In this document: piece by piece, positions 15,526 to 24,399 of the stretch
Numbering within the stretch: position 1 is the first letter of the stretch
How the letters are laid out: each line of letters starts with the position of its first letter
From: Pseudonocardiaceae bacterium
GTDB taxonomy: Bacteria > Actinomycetota > Actinomycetes > Mycobacteriales > Pseudonocardiaceae
Assembly (NCBI GenBank): GCA_009379845.1
Contig: WHSZ01000023.1
Coordinates: forward strand, 1-64,000
Length of the DNA: 64,000 bases
Direction of reading: 5' to 3'
Notes under the pieces: model-generated
Seen by the model: only the letters and a program-made list of their open reading frames with translations
What the model was told of the DNA's origin: nothing
Databases searched by the model: none
Made by a program: the position numbers and the translations under genes

Positions 15526-15733
15526 CTGCGCCTTTCTTACGCGGGAGGCTGATCCCGCCAACGTGCTTATGCAGTGTCGGCTGCATATCCGCGTATGTCA
15601 ACCGACAGGCCGTGACCGGCGATCGGTAGCCGAAACGGCGTGAAACCGCGATGAAACCGCGGTAAGTCCGGCCACCCGCACCCTCTTGACGAAGCCGCGG
15701 CCACCGGGGCCGCGTCGATGTGAAGGGGAGCTG

Positions 15734-16675
15734 ATGATCAGCCCACCACCAATGGCGATCACCGCGACCGGGCTCCGCAAGTCGTACGGCGACCAAGTTG
15801 TCCTGGACGGGATAGACCTGCGCGTCGCCGAGGGAACGATCTTCGCGTTGCTCGGGCCGAACGGTGCCGGCAAGACCACGGCCGTCCAGATCCTGTCCAC
15901 GCTGATCCGCGCCGAGGCCGGCCAGCTCGAGGTCGCGGGCCATGATCTCACGCGCGAACCCGATGCGGTACGCGCCGCGATCGGCGTCACCGGCCAATTC
16001 GCCGCCGTCGACAACTTCCTCACCGGCGAGGAGAACCTACGGCTGATGGCCAACCTGCACCACCTCGACCGGGCCGAGGGAAAGCGGCAAGCGGCCGGGC
16101 TGCTCGAGCAGTTCGACCTCGTCGACGCCGCACGCAAGCCGGCGGCGACGTACTCCGGTGGCATGCGTCGCCGGCTGGATCTCGCGATGGGCCTGGTCGG
16201 ACAGCCGCGGATCATCTTCCTCGACGAGCCGACGACCGGCCTGGACCCGCGCAGCCGGCGCACCATGTGGCAGATCATCCGCGAACTCGTGGCTGGCGGT
16301 GTCACGATCTTCCTCACGACGCAGTACCTCGAGGAAGCCGACCAACTCGCCGACCGGATCGCGCTGCTCGACCACGGAAAGCTGGTTGCCGAGGGTACGG
16401 CGGACGAGCTGAAGCGGATGGTCCCTGGCGGCCACGTCAGCCTGCGATTCGGCGACCCGTGGGCGCTCGACACAGCCGCGCGCGTTCTCGACACGTTGTC
16501 CAGGGATGACGACGAGCTCCTCCTCAGCGTACGAAACGACGGCCGCGTCAAGTCCCTGCGCGATCTGCTTGACAGGCTCGACGCCAACGCGGTCGAGGTC
16601 GACGAACTGTCCATCCACACGCCAGACCTCGACGACGTGTTCCTGGCCCTCACTGGAACGGAGTCCGAACGATGA
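15734..16675 (+). CDS. DrrA-like ABC exporter ATP-binding protein
   Basis: A 313-residue ATPase of the daunorubicin-resistance (DrrA) type that drives export of drugs or lipids. It has Walker A (GPNGAGKTT), a signature in the form YSGGMRRRLDLAMGL, Walker B (IIFLDEPTTGLDPRS) and the DrrA-type C-terminal extension after residue ~220. Preceded by GGGGAG three bases before ATG 15734. Its stop overlaps the permease start by four bases (ATGA), so the two are coupled, and the P450 follows in the same manner. The substrate could be a product made or modified by the P450. Confidence 0.92.
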   Translation: MISPPPMAITATGLRKSYGDQVVLDGIDLRVAEGTIFALLGPNGAGKTTAVQILSTLIRAEAGQLEVAGHDLTREPDAVRAAIGVTGQFAAVDNFLTGEENLRLMANLHHLDRAEGKRQAAGLLEQFDLVDAARKPAATYSGGMRRRLDLAMGLVGQPRIIFLDEPTTGLDPRSRRTMWQIIRELVAGGVTIFLTTQYLEEADQLADRIALLDHGKLVAEGTADELKRMVPGGHVSLRFGDPWALDTAARVLDTLSRDDDELLLSVRNDGRVKSLRDLLDRLDANAVEVDELSIHTPDLDDVFLALTGTESER

Positions 16676-17463
16676 GCACCCTGCGGTACGCGGTGAGCGA
16701 CTCGAGCACGATGCTGCGCCGCCAGTTCCTGCACATGCTGCGCTACCCGTCCATGTCGCTGTTCATCGTCGGCATCCCGATCGTCTTCCTGCTGCTGTTC
16801 GTCTACGTCTTCGGCGGCACGTTGGGCAACGGGATCGGCGGTACCGGTGATGGCCGGGCGGCGTACGTCAACTATGTGACACCCGGGGTAGTCCTGCTGA
16901 CCGTGGTAGGCGCCGCGACGGCGACGGCGGTGTCGGTCGCGATGGACATGACCGAAGGCATCATCGCGCGGTTCCGTACTATGGCGATCTTCCGGCCGTC
17001 GATCCTGACCGGACACGTCATCGGCAGCATGGTCACGACCCTGCTCGGCATGGCGCTCGTCATCGGTGTCGCATTGCTGATCGGATTCCGACCAACGGCG
17101 AACGTGGTCGAGTGGTTCGCGGTTGCCGGCGTCCTGACACTGCTCGTCCTCGCCGTGACCTGGCTGTCGGTCGCGCTCGGCCTGGCGGCGAAGGGCGCCG
17201 AAAGCGCGAGCAACATGCCGATGCCGCTGATGCTGTTGCCGTTCCTCGGCAGCGGATTCGTCCCGACCGAGTCGATGCCGACCTGGCTGCGCTGGTTCGC
17301 CGAGTACCAACCGTTCACGCCGATCATCGAGACGCTGCGCGGACTGCTGATGGGTACGCCGATCGGCGACAGCGCGTGGCAGACCGTCGGGTGGTGCGTC
17401 GGCGGAACGGTCGTCTGCTTCTTCTGGTCCCGCAGCCTGTTCAACAAGAGGAGTGACCGATGA
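16672..17463 (+). CDS. DrrB-like ABC-2 type permease
   Basis: A 263-residue membrane protein with six predicted hydrophobic segments (for example FIVGIPIVFLLLFVYVFGG and the one around VVGAATATAVSVAMDM), the ABC-2 layout of DrrB. It forms an exporter with the ATPase encoded just upstream, sharing a four-base overlap. The stop also overlaps the start of the P450 gene (17460-17463), making a three-gene operon. An exporter tied this closely to one P450 suggests self-protection against, or export of, a small hydrophobic product. No biosynthetic core enzyme is in the window. Confidence 0.9.
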   Translation: MSTLRYAVSDSSTMLRRQFLHMLRYPSMSLFIVGIPIVFLLLFVYVFGGTLGNGIGGTGDGRAAYVNYVTPGVVLLTVVGAATATAVSVAMDMTEGIIARFRTMAIFRPSILTGHVIGSMVTTLLGMALVIGVALLIGFRPTANVVEWFAVAGVLTLLVLAVTWLSVALGLAAKGAESASNMPMPLMLLPFLGSGFVPTESMPTWLRWFAEYQPFTPIIETLRGLLMGTPIGDSAWQTVGWCVGGTVVCFFWSRSLFNKRSDR

Positions 17464-18641
17464 CCAACCCGGCCGACCGATGGGGCATCCACCCGGACCA
17501 CTTCTGGCTGCACGGACAGCAGCCCGAGCAGCCGGTCCGGTTCGACGAGGAAACCGGCGCGTGGAATGTGTACGGGTATCCGGAGGCCCAGCACGTCCTC
17601 GCCGACCCCGAGACGTTCGCCTCCGACACCAGCCGGTTCTTTCCTCCGGAGGCGTCCATGTACAGCGAGGGCGACCTCACCATGATGGACGGTGCGGACC
17701 ACCGGAAGCTGCGCAAGCTCGTCACTCACTCGTTCACCCCGAAGACCGTCGCGGACCTGGAGCCACGGATCCGCCAGGTCGCCACCGAACTGCTCGACGC
17801 GGTTGAAGGGGAGCGGTTCGAGATGGTGACCGCTCTGGCATACCCGTTCCCGGTGATCGTCATCGCCGAGTTGCTTGGAGTGCCGGTCAGCGATCGTGAC
17901 AGGTTCCGCGAGATGGTGAACCAGATCTTGCAAATAGGCGCCCAAGCCGCCGACATGAGCCAGGTTCAGCCGGAAGAGGGCACCGGCAATGGGCAGGCCA
18001 CGCAGAAGTTCGCCGACTACATGAACGAGCAAGCCGCCGAACGTAGGAAGCGGCCTCGGGAGGATCTGCTTACCCAGCTCGTCGAGGCCGAGGTCGACGG
18101 GGACCGGCTGACCGACGCGCAGGTGGCCAACTTCGCGGGGCTGCTGCTGGCCGCCGGGTTCATCACCACCACGATGCTGCTGGGAAACACCATGCTGTGC
18201 CTTGACAGGTACCCGCGGCACTTCGCCGAGATGCGGGATGACCGCGCCAAGGTTCCTGCTGTGATCGAGGAGGCGCTGCGGTTCCTCAGTCCGATCGCGA
18301 TGACCGCACGGGCGACCAACGTCAACGCGGAGCTCGGCGACTGCCGTATTCCGCGCGACAAGTTCGTGCAAGTGTGGTTCTCGGCCGCGAACCGGGATCC
18401 GCGACAGTTCGAGCGTCCGGACGAGTTCAACCCGAGTCGGGAGTCCAGCGCACACCTCGCGTTCGGCCGCGGCGTGCACTTCTGCCTTGGCGCGGGGCTG
18501 GCGCGACTGGAGGCGAGAGTCGCAATGAACCTGTTGCTTGACAGGTTCGACGGGCTCCGGGTTGACCCCGACAACCCGCCGACGTTCCTGCCGCTACCGG
18601 CGTTCACCGGTCCGGAAACCCTTACCCTGCTTACGAAGTAG
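17460..18641 (+). CDS. cytochrome P450
   Basis: A 393-residue soluble bacterial P450. The heme-binding loop is present (FGRGVHFCLG, Cys about residue 341), as is the ExxR motif (EEALRF). In the I helix the usual acid-threonine pair reads AAGFITTT: the threonine is kept but the acidic residue that helps proton delivery is replaced by isoleucine, seen in some antibiotic-tailoring P450s. The gene overlaps the permease stop by four bases and converges with the BTAD regulator (11-base overlap of 3' ends). No ferredoxin gene lies beside it, so electrons would come from general partners. The substrate is unknown; CYP107-like by general appearance only. Confidence 0.92.
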   Translation: MTNPADRWGIHPDHFWLHGQQPEQPVRFDEETGAWNVYGYPEAQHVLADPETFASDTSRFFPPEASMYSEGDLTMMDGADHRKLRKLVTHSFTPKTVADLEPRIRQVATELLDAVEGERFEMVTALAYPFPVIVIAELLGVPVSDRDRFREMVNQILQIGAQAADMSQVQPEEGTGNGQATQKFADYMNEQAAERRKRPREDLLTQLVEAEVDGDRLTDAQVANFAGLLLAAGFITTTMLLGNTMLCLDRYPRHFAEMRDDRAKVPAVIEEALRFLSPIAMTARATNVNAELGDCRIPRDKFVQVWFSAANRDPRQFERPDEFNPSRESSAHLAFGRGVHFCLGAGLARLEARVAMNLLLDRFDGLRVDPDNPPTFLPLPAFTGPETLTLLTK

Positions 18642-21600
18642 CGCGCAGCAGGCGCAGGGCTTCCGCCCGCAGTTGCCGGCGATCCAGGTCGGCGTACGAC
18701 GACACGGCTTCGGCGTACGCCGACTTGTCGGCGGCTGCGGCGGTACGGCGAGCGCGCGCTGAGGCCATGGTCGGATGGAACGCCCGCACATAACCGAATC
18801 GATCGGCCAGCGCGACCAGCCGTATGCCCATCCGCACGTCGCTCGCGCGGGCCAGCTCGACCATGCCGAGCGCGAACAGGCCCGAACCGCAGAACTGGTG
18901 CTCAGGGCCGTAGGACACCGGCTGCTCCACCGGTTGCTCTAGCAGTTCGACCAGCCGGCCAGGCAGCGAGTTGACGCTGTCCGAGACAAGGTCCAGACGA
19001 TCGTGTTGAGCGTGGGCGGCAACAGTAACCGCGTCGGTGCCGAGAATCCATCCGTCCAACCTGGGTTGCGAATCGGAAATCGGCTCGGAGCACCACGAGT
19101 CCACAGCCTGGCGTAACACCCGCAGGCCTTCGTCGACGTATCCGCGAGCGAGCAGCAGCTGCGCGCGCACGCAGAGCAGGAAGGAGGCCGCTCCGAACGA
19201 CTCGTCCTTGCCCGACACCTTCGCGAACCAGTGTTCCGCCTCGTCGAGGTCACCGCATTGCAGGTTGGCGACAGTCGCGCCGACCCAGATGTCCTCAACG
19301 CGGGGAGTGGGCATCACCTCCTGCGCCAGCCGCAACGTCAGCTCCATGTGCCGCTTCGCTTTTTCGCCCTCCTCGAGGAGCAAGGCCAGCTCGCCAACCC
19401 TGGAGTGCGCCTGGAACAGCAGCCACGGGCTCGGCTCGCGTTCGAATGCGGCCAGCATCCGTTCGGCGGCCGCGAGCGCACCGGCCTGGTCTCCGGCTTG
19501 CTCTCGTACGTAGGTGGCCGCGCCGTTCGCGAAGCCGGCGAGCAACGGCTCGGCGCTGTCACACAAGCGATCCAGCGCCGCCGGGTCCGACCCGGCGAAG
19601 TCCGGCATGGCGACCAGCAGGATCGCGAGCGCCCGGGTCGGGTTCGTCGGCGGGGCCGGCGGCAATCGGCGTAGAACGGCCAGCGACCGTAGCTCCATAG
19701 GGCCTTGCAGGACGGCGCTCGCGGCACACGCGGCCGCCGCCGACCGGGTGACCTCGACGAGGTCGGGCTCCGGGCGGAAGTGCGACAGCACCCGTGCCGC
19801 CTTCGCGCTGATCTGCGCGACTCGGCTGTACTTCGCCTCGGCGAACCACAGCCAACCGAGCACTGCGAAGGTCGCGGCAACCGTCGCGCCGTCCGAGCGG
19901 TCGAGGCCGAGCCGCAATGCCTGCACGAGGTTGTCCTGCTCCTCCCGGGCTCGCCTCATTGTCGGCGGGTCGAAGACGCCCTCGTGGCATGCCGCGCCGA
20001 AGTCCCGTGCCCAAGCCAGGAAGTGTTCCAGCGTCGCGCCGGTCTCCTGTGCCCGCTCGCGTTTGTCGGCGCCGAACTCCCGAACGGTCTCCAGCATCCG
20101 GAACCGGGTACCAAAATCGGTGTCGACGGCATCGAGCAGGGACTGGTCGACTAGCCGTTCGAGTACCTGGTGAACGTCGGACGCGTCGAGCACCTGTCGC
20201 GCGGTATCCGCGGTGAACCCGTCGGGGAAGATCGACAACGCCCGGATCGCCGCCTGGGCAGCCGGATCGAGCAGGTGCCAGCTCCAGTCGACGACCGCGT
20301 ACAACGTGTGGTGCCGTTCCGGCGCGTCCCGTGGACCACCGCGCAGCAAACCGAATCGGTCGGCCAATCCCCAGGTGATCTCCGGGACCGACATGGTCCG
20401 TACCCGTGCCGCAGCCAGCTCGACCGCGAGCGGCAGCCCGTCCAGCCGGCCACACAACTCGCGCACCTCGTGGGCCGGCAGCTCGACGTCCGGCCGGACC
20501 GCCCGCGCACGTAGCTCGAACAGCTCCGCCGCCGTGGCGAGGTTCAGCTCCGGCAACGGATACACCGCTTCCGACGAGAGCCCGAGCGGCGCCCGGCTCG
20601 TGGTGAGCACCTGGACGTCCTGCGTCGTGGACACCAGCGCGCCGACGAGATCGGCCACACCCTCGACGACGTGCTCGCAGTTGTCCAACACCAGCAGGGC
20701 CGATCCGGTGCCGAGCGTACGGACGATGCCGCTGAGTGGATCGAACGGCGTCGCGTGCCGGGCGGCCGGCCCCCAACCGTCGCCGGCCGCGATCGTCGAG
20801 GCGACCTCCGCGGCTACCTCGGACCGGTCGGACTCGGCCGCGAGACTCGCGAGTTGGATGAGGTGCACGACCTGGTGTTCGGCGTTTCTGGCAACGGCCT
20901 GCGCCAGCCGGGTCTTGCCAAGGCCGCCGGTGCCGACGATCGACGTCACGCGGTGCGAGCGCAGCAGATCCGAAACGGCCGCGACGTCCCGCTCCCTGCC
21001 GAGCAACGGGTTCGGCTCGTGCGGGATGCCTTGCCGGACGGTCGGTGCGGTGGACCGCAGTAGTTGCTGGTAGGTCGCCCGCAACGCCGAGCCGGGATCG
21101 GCGCCGAGCTCGTCGCGCAGTTCGCGGCGATATGTCTCGTACCGGGCGAGCGCCGTCGTCGGCCCGGCCGTCGCCGCCTCGCAGCGCAGCAGCTCAGCCA
21201 GAACCTCCTCGTCTCGCGGGCGTTCGGCAGCCAGCTCGGTGAGTGGATCGACCGCCTCGGTGCGGCGGCCGAGACGAGCCAGTGACAGCGCCCGGACGCG
21301 CACGAGTGATCGGTACGCCAACCGTCTTTCCGCTCGCAGGGCCGATACCGGGTCATCGAGCACCGCGTCGGTCGCCGCGGGGCCGTCCCACAGACCGAGC
21401 CCTTCGTCGGCCACAGCGAGGGCCGCGGCGTGGTCGCCGGCACCGGCATGCCGTGCGGCGGACGATGCGCTGAGCAGGATGGCGGACGCGTCGACCTGGT
21501 TCTCGCTCAACGTGAGCCGGTAGCCGGTCGGTGTGCTGGCGATGAGCTCGGAGCCGAGCTGGGTCCGGGCACGGGAGACGAGGACCTGCAGTGCCTTGGT

Positions 21601-21768
21601 CGGTTTCGCCGGTTGTTCGTCCGGCCAGAGTCTTGCCACCAACCGGGCCGAGCCGCAGCCGGTGCGCAGGTCTCCGGCCAGGAGAGCGACCAGGCTCCGC
21701 AGCCGCTGGCCGGCGATCTCCTGGCCGCGGTAGGCGACCCGGGACAGCAGGGTCAGCTCGATGCTCAC
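18631..21768 (-). CDS. large BTAD/NB-ARC transcriptional regulator (AfsR/SARP-like)
   Basis: A protein of ~1045 residues. The N-terminal ~95 residues are an OmpR-like DNA-binding domain (IELTLLSRVAYRGQEIAGQR, LVSRARTQLG) followed by the bacterial transcriptional activation domain (to ~residue 240). Next is an NB-ARC-type ATPase with Walker A (VGTGGLGKTRLAQAVA) and Walker B-like LLVLDNCEH, then a long helical TPR-like region. Such proteins regulate secondary metabolism or resistance. GTG 21768 gives the usual start of this family; ATG 21792 is an alternative. It converges with the P450 operon and diverges from the tupABC regulator, so it is a candidate regulator of the exporter/P450 unit. Confidence 0.88.
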   Translation of the reverse strand: MSIELTLLSRVAYRGQEIAGQRLRSLVALLAGDLRTGCGSARLVARLWPDEQPAKPTKALQVLVSRARTQLGSELIASTPTGYRLTLSENQVDASAILLSASSAARHAGAGDHAAALAVADEGLGLWDGPAATDAVLDDPVSALRAERRLAYRSLVRVRALSLARLGRRTEAVDPLTELAAERPRDEEVLAELLRCEAATAGPTTALARYETYRRELRDELGADPGSALRATYQQLLRSTAPTVRQGIPHEPNPLLGRERDVAAVSDLLRSHRVTSIVGTGGLGKTRLAQAVARNAEHQVVHLIQLASLAAESDRSEVAAEVASTIAAGDGWGPAARHATPFDPLSGIVRTLGTGSALLVLDNCEHVVEGVADLVGALVSTTQDVQVLTTSRAPLGLSSEAVYPLPELNLATAAELFELRARAVRPDVELPAHEVRELCGRLDGLPLAVELAAARVRTMSVPEITWGLADRFGLLRGGPRDAPERHHTLYAVVDWSWHLLDPAAQAAIRALSIFPDGFTADTARQVLDASDVHQVLERLVDQSLLDAVDTDFGTRFRMLETVREFGADKRERAQETGATLEHFLAWARDFGAACHEGVFDPPTMRRAREEQDNLVQALRLGLDRSDGATVAATFAVLGWLWFAEAKYSRVAQISAKAARVLSHFRPEPDLVEVTRSAAAACAASAVLQGPMELRSLAVLRRLPPAPPTNPTRALAILLVAMPDFAGSDPAALDRLCDSAEPLLAGFANGAATYVREQAGDQAGALAAAERMLAAFEREPSPWLLFQAHSRVGELALLLEEGEKAKRHMELTLRLAQEVMPTPRVEDIWVGATVANLQCGDLDEAEHWFAKVSGKDESFGAASFLLCVRAQLLLARGYVDEGLRVLRQAVDSWCSEPISDSQPRLDGWILGTDAVTVAAHAQHDRLDLVSDSVNSLPGRLVELLEQPVEQPVSYGPEHQFCGSGLFALGMVELARASDVRMGIRLVALADRFGYVRAFHPTMASARARRTAAAADKSAYAEAVSSYADLDRRQLRAEALRLLRATS

Positions 21769-21925
21769 CCCACGTAGCGTAGTGAGCCGCATCGCTCGGG
21801 CGCGGGCTTTCCCACCGTCGATGTGGTCAGCCGGTGAAGTCCAGGGCGCGGACGATGCTGACGATGCTGTCGCTGTCCGGGACACGAACCGCGCGACGAA
21901 AGCCTGGTCGCCGGGTTCCTGTCGA

Positions 21926-21949
21926 CTGTATCCTGTCGCGGTGATACAG
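21926..21949. promoter_or_regulatory. inverted repeat over the start of the tungstate-transport regulator
   Basis: CTGTATC (21926-21932) and GATACAG (21943-21949) are exact inverted copies separated by ten bases. The GTG start at 21941 lies within it, so occupancy would block the regulator-tupABC operon: a likely autoregulatory site for the GntR-like protein, inferred from position only. Confidence 0.45.
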
Positions 21950-22876
21950 AAGGTACAGAAGGTGCACGAGGTCGCCGCCGCGGTGGCTGCCGACATCATC
22001 GCCGGGCGGCTGGTCCCTGGTGATCCCGTACCGGCAGTCCGCGAGCTGGCCAAGAAGGCCGGCTGCTCCCCTGGCACGGCCGCGCGGGCCCACGCGACAC
22101 TGCGCGAGGCGGGAATTATCGACGGCTCGCCGCGGTCGCACGCGGTTGTCACGAGGGATGGGCCGGAGCGCGCGATCGCGATGACGGCCAGCAGCGGTGC
22201 CGGAGCGGCACGGTTGTCCGGCAGTGACGACCCCGCGCTCGACCTGCTGCTGTCCGTTGTCGGGCCGGCCGTTGAGCGTGCCCCGGCAGGCCGGGGCAGC
22301 GTCGCGGGGTTGGGGATGCTCGCTCAGGGCACCGTCGACGCGGCCGCCGTGCACCTGCGCGACGTGCGCACCGGCCGCGCCAACGACGCGTTCGCGCGGC
22401 GCGTCCTCGGCGGACGGCCCGCGACTCTCGTCCATCTGTGGAGCCGGGTGCAGGGTCTCGTCGTGCCGAAGGGCAACCCGCTGGGCATCACCGGAATCGC
22501 CGATCTCGACGGCGCCACGCTGGCCCTGCGGGCACCCGGAACCGGCTCGCGCCTGCTGCTGAACCGGCTGCTTCGCGAGCAGGGCGTCACCCCGGGCCAT
22601 GGCGGCGAGGTGTGCGAATCCCATTTCGGGGTCGCCGTCGCGGTCGCCACCGGGGCCGCCGATGTCGGGCTGGCCGTTCGCGCGGTAGCCGATGCGGTCG
22701 ACGCGGACTTCCTGCCCATCGAGTGGGAGGACTTCGAACTGGCCGTCGGGCCGGAATCCGCCGGGTTGATCACGCCGCTGCTCGACGTGCTCACCACGGG
22801 ATCTTTCCAGGATCGCGTGTCCGACATGGCGGGCTACGACCTGCGACGTGCGGGAGATGTGCGGGAGGCGGCTTGA
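21941..22876 (+). CDS. GntR-like regulator with periplasmic-binding-like sensor domain
   Basis: A 311-residue protein. Residues ~1-75 are a GntR-type winged helix (VAADIIAGRLVPGDPVPAVR, KKAGCSPGTAARAHATL). Residues ~110-311 are a PBP-like domain (VVPKGNPLGITGIADLDG, RAPGTGSRLLLNRLL, ADVGLAVRAVADAVDADFLP). The second part closely parallels the C-terminal domain of the MoeA fusion at 11878. First gene of an operon with tupABC (its stop overlaps the tupA start), so it probably senses tungstate, molybdate or a related ligand and regulates uptake. The GTG start is chosen to keep the winged helix intact; the ribosome-binding site is weak. Confidence 0.85.
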   Translation: MIQKVQKVHEVAAAVAADIIAGRLVPGDPVPAVRELAKKAGCSPGTAARAHATLREAGIIDGSPRSHAVVTRDGPERAIAMTASSGAGAARLSGSDDPALDLLLSVVGPAVERAPAGRGSVAGLGMLAQGTVDAAAVHLRDVRTGRANDAFARRVLGGRPATLVHLWSRVQGLVVPKGNPLGITGIADLDGATLALRAPGTGSRLLLNRLLREQGVTPGHGGEVCESHFGVAVAVATGAADVGLAVRAVADAVDADFLPIEWEDFELAVGPESAGLITPLLDVLTTGSFQDRVSDMAGYDLRRAGDVREAA

Positions 22877-23718
22877 TGAGGCTTGATCTTGGCGGGATGG
22901 CGCTCGGCGCGGTCGCGACGGTGGCGGCCATGGCGGCGGCAGGATGCTCGGCAGGCGGCGAGGAGCAACCCGCGGGCGCCAGTGGTGCCATGGTGCTGGC
23001 GACCACGACGAGCACTCAGAACTCCGGGTTGCTCGACGAGCTCATCCCGATGTTCGAGCAGCGCAGCGACTGCACCGTGAAGACCGTGCCGGTGGGTTCC
23101 GGGCAGGCACTGGAGATGGGCGAGCGGGGCGAAGCCGACGCGTTGCTCGTCCACTCACCCGAAGACGAGGAGAAGTTCATGGCCGGCGGGCACGGCTCCA
23201 GCCGCGAGCCGGTCATGCACAACGACTTCGTCATCGTCGGGCCACCTGGCGATCCGGCCGGTCTCGGCAAGGCGCGAACGGCGGCCGAGGCGTTGAAGAA
23301 GGTGGCGAGGAGCAAGGCACCCTTCGCCTCGCGTGGCGACGACTCCGGCACCAACACCAAGGAGCTGTCGCTGTGGCAGGAGGCCGGCATCAAGCCGGGT
23401 GGTTCCTGGTACTTCGAGACCGGCCAGGGCATGGGGGAGACCCTGACCGTCGCGAACCAGAAGCAGGCCTACACGCTCTCCGACCGCGGTACGTTCCTTG
23501 CCACCAACAGCCTGCAGTCCAAGATCGCCTTTGAGGGCACCGAGAAGCTGTACAACAGCTACCACGTGATCGTCGTCAACCACGACGGCACGAACACCGG
23601 TTGCGCGCGGGAGTACTCCCGCTGGATTCGTGGCGAACCCGCACAGCGGGCGATCGCGAAGTTCGCCGTCAACCGGTACCACCAGCCGCTGTTCTTCCCT
23701 GATGTGCTGAACCGATGA
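22876..23718 (+). CDS. tupA: tungstate ABC transporter, substrate-binding lipoprotein TupA
   Basis: A 280-residue exported protein. An N-terminal hydrophobic segment ends in AAAGC, a lipoprotein cleavage site, so it is anchored outside the membrane. The mature part begins with the TupA signature TTTSTQNSGLLDELIPMFE, followed by VGSGQALEMGERGEADALL and MHNDFVIVGP, which separate tungstate-specific TupA from molybdate ModA and the broader WtpA. It delivers WO4(2-) to TupBC. The ATG overlaps the regulator's stop. Its presence is the strongest sign that the AOR, and perhaps the formate dehydrogenase, use tungsten. Confidence 0.94.
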   Translation: MRLDLGGMALGAVATVAAMAAAGCSAGGEEQPAGASGAMVLATTTSTQNSGLLDELIPMFEQRSDCTVKTVPVGSGQALEMGERGEADALLVHSPEDEEKFMAGGHGSSREPVMHNDFVIVGPPGDPAGLGKARTAAEALKKVARSKAPFASRGDDSGTNTKELSLWQEAGIKPGGSWYFETGQGMGETLTVANQKQAYTLSDRGTFLATNSLQSKIAFEGTEKLYNSYHVIVVNHDGTNTGCAREYSRWIRGEPAQRAIAKFAVNRYHQPLFFPDVLNR

Positions 23719-23742
23719 GTCCGAACCGATGAAGCAGGGCCG

Positions 23743-24399
23743 ATGAAGGAGTCGCTCTACGAGGTGCTGGCACGCTCCGCGCTGGTTTCGCTATCCGCGA
23801 CGGCCATCGCTTCGCTGATCGGCGTCTCGTTGGGCACCGCGCTGGCGCTGACGCGGGTGGGCGGGAGGCGGATCCTGATCGCCGCGGTCAACACCGGAAT
23901 GGCGGTTCCGACCGTCGTCGCCGGGCTCGCGGTCGCGCTGCTGCTGTGGCGCACCGGCCCGCTCGGCGATCTCGGCTTGATCTACACGGTGCAGGGCATG
24001 ATCATCGCGCAGGCACTGATCGCCACGCCGCTGATCACCGCGATCACCATGGCGGCGCTCCGTATGCTGCCGCCGGACCTACCGGAACAGCTTCGGCTGC
24101 TCGGTGCCAACCGGGTGCAGCTGGTGCTGCGCATGTGGCTGGAGGCACGGCTCTCGCTGCTTGCCGCCGCGATGGCCGGATTCGGGACGGCGATCTCGGA
24201 GGTTGGCGCGGCAACCATTGTCGGAGGGAACATCCACGGCCATACCCAGGTGATGACCACCGCGATCGTGGAAAGCGTCGCCCGTGGTGACTTCGAGGTC
24301 GCGATCTTCTACGGCGTCGTCCTGCTCGGCCTGGCGTTCGTCATCAACGGCCTGCTGGCTTCGGTGCAGCGAAGGGGTGCCGCATGGGCGCGGAGCTGA
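23743..24399 (+). CDS. tupB: tungstate ABC transporter permease TupB
   Basis: A 218-residue inner-membrane permease with about five hydrophobic segments and the binding-protein-dependent transport signature in the form EQLRLLGANRVQLVLRMWLE. The conserved AEVGAAxIVGGN part of TupB reads SEVGAATIVGGNIHGHTQV. It forms the membrane channel for tungstate with TupC. The gap to tupA is 24 bases and includes two repeated CCGATGA strings, so two upstream ATGs compete in other frames; ATG 23743 begins the family-like N terminus. The 3' end overlaps tupC by 16 bases. Confidence 0.93.
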   Translation: MKESLYEVLARSALVSLSATAIASLIGVSLGTALALTRVGGRRILIAAVNTGMAVPTVVAGLAVALLLWRTGPLGDLGLIYTVQGMIIAQALIATPLITAITMAALRMLPPDLPEQLRLLGANRVQLVLRMWLEARLSLLAAAMAGFGTAISEVGAATIVGGNIHGHTQVMTTAIVESVARGDFEVAIFYGVVLLGLAFVINGLLASVQRRGAAWARS

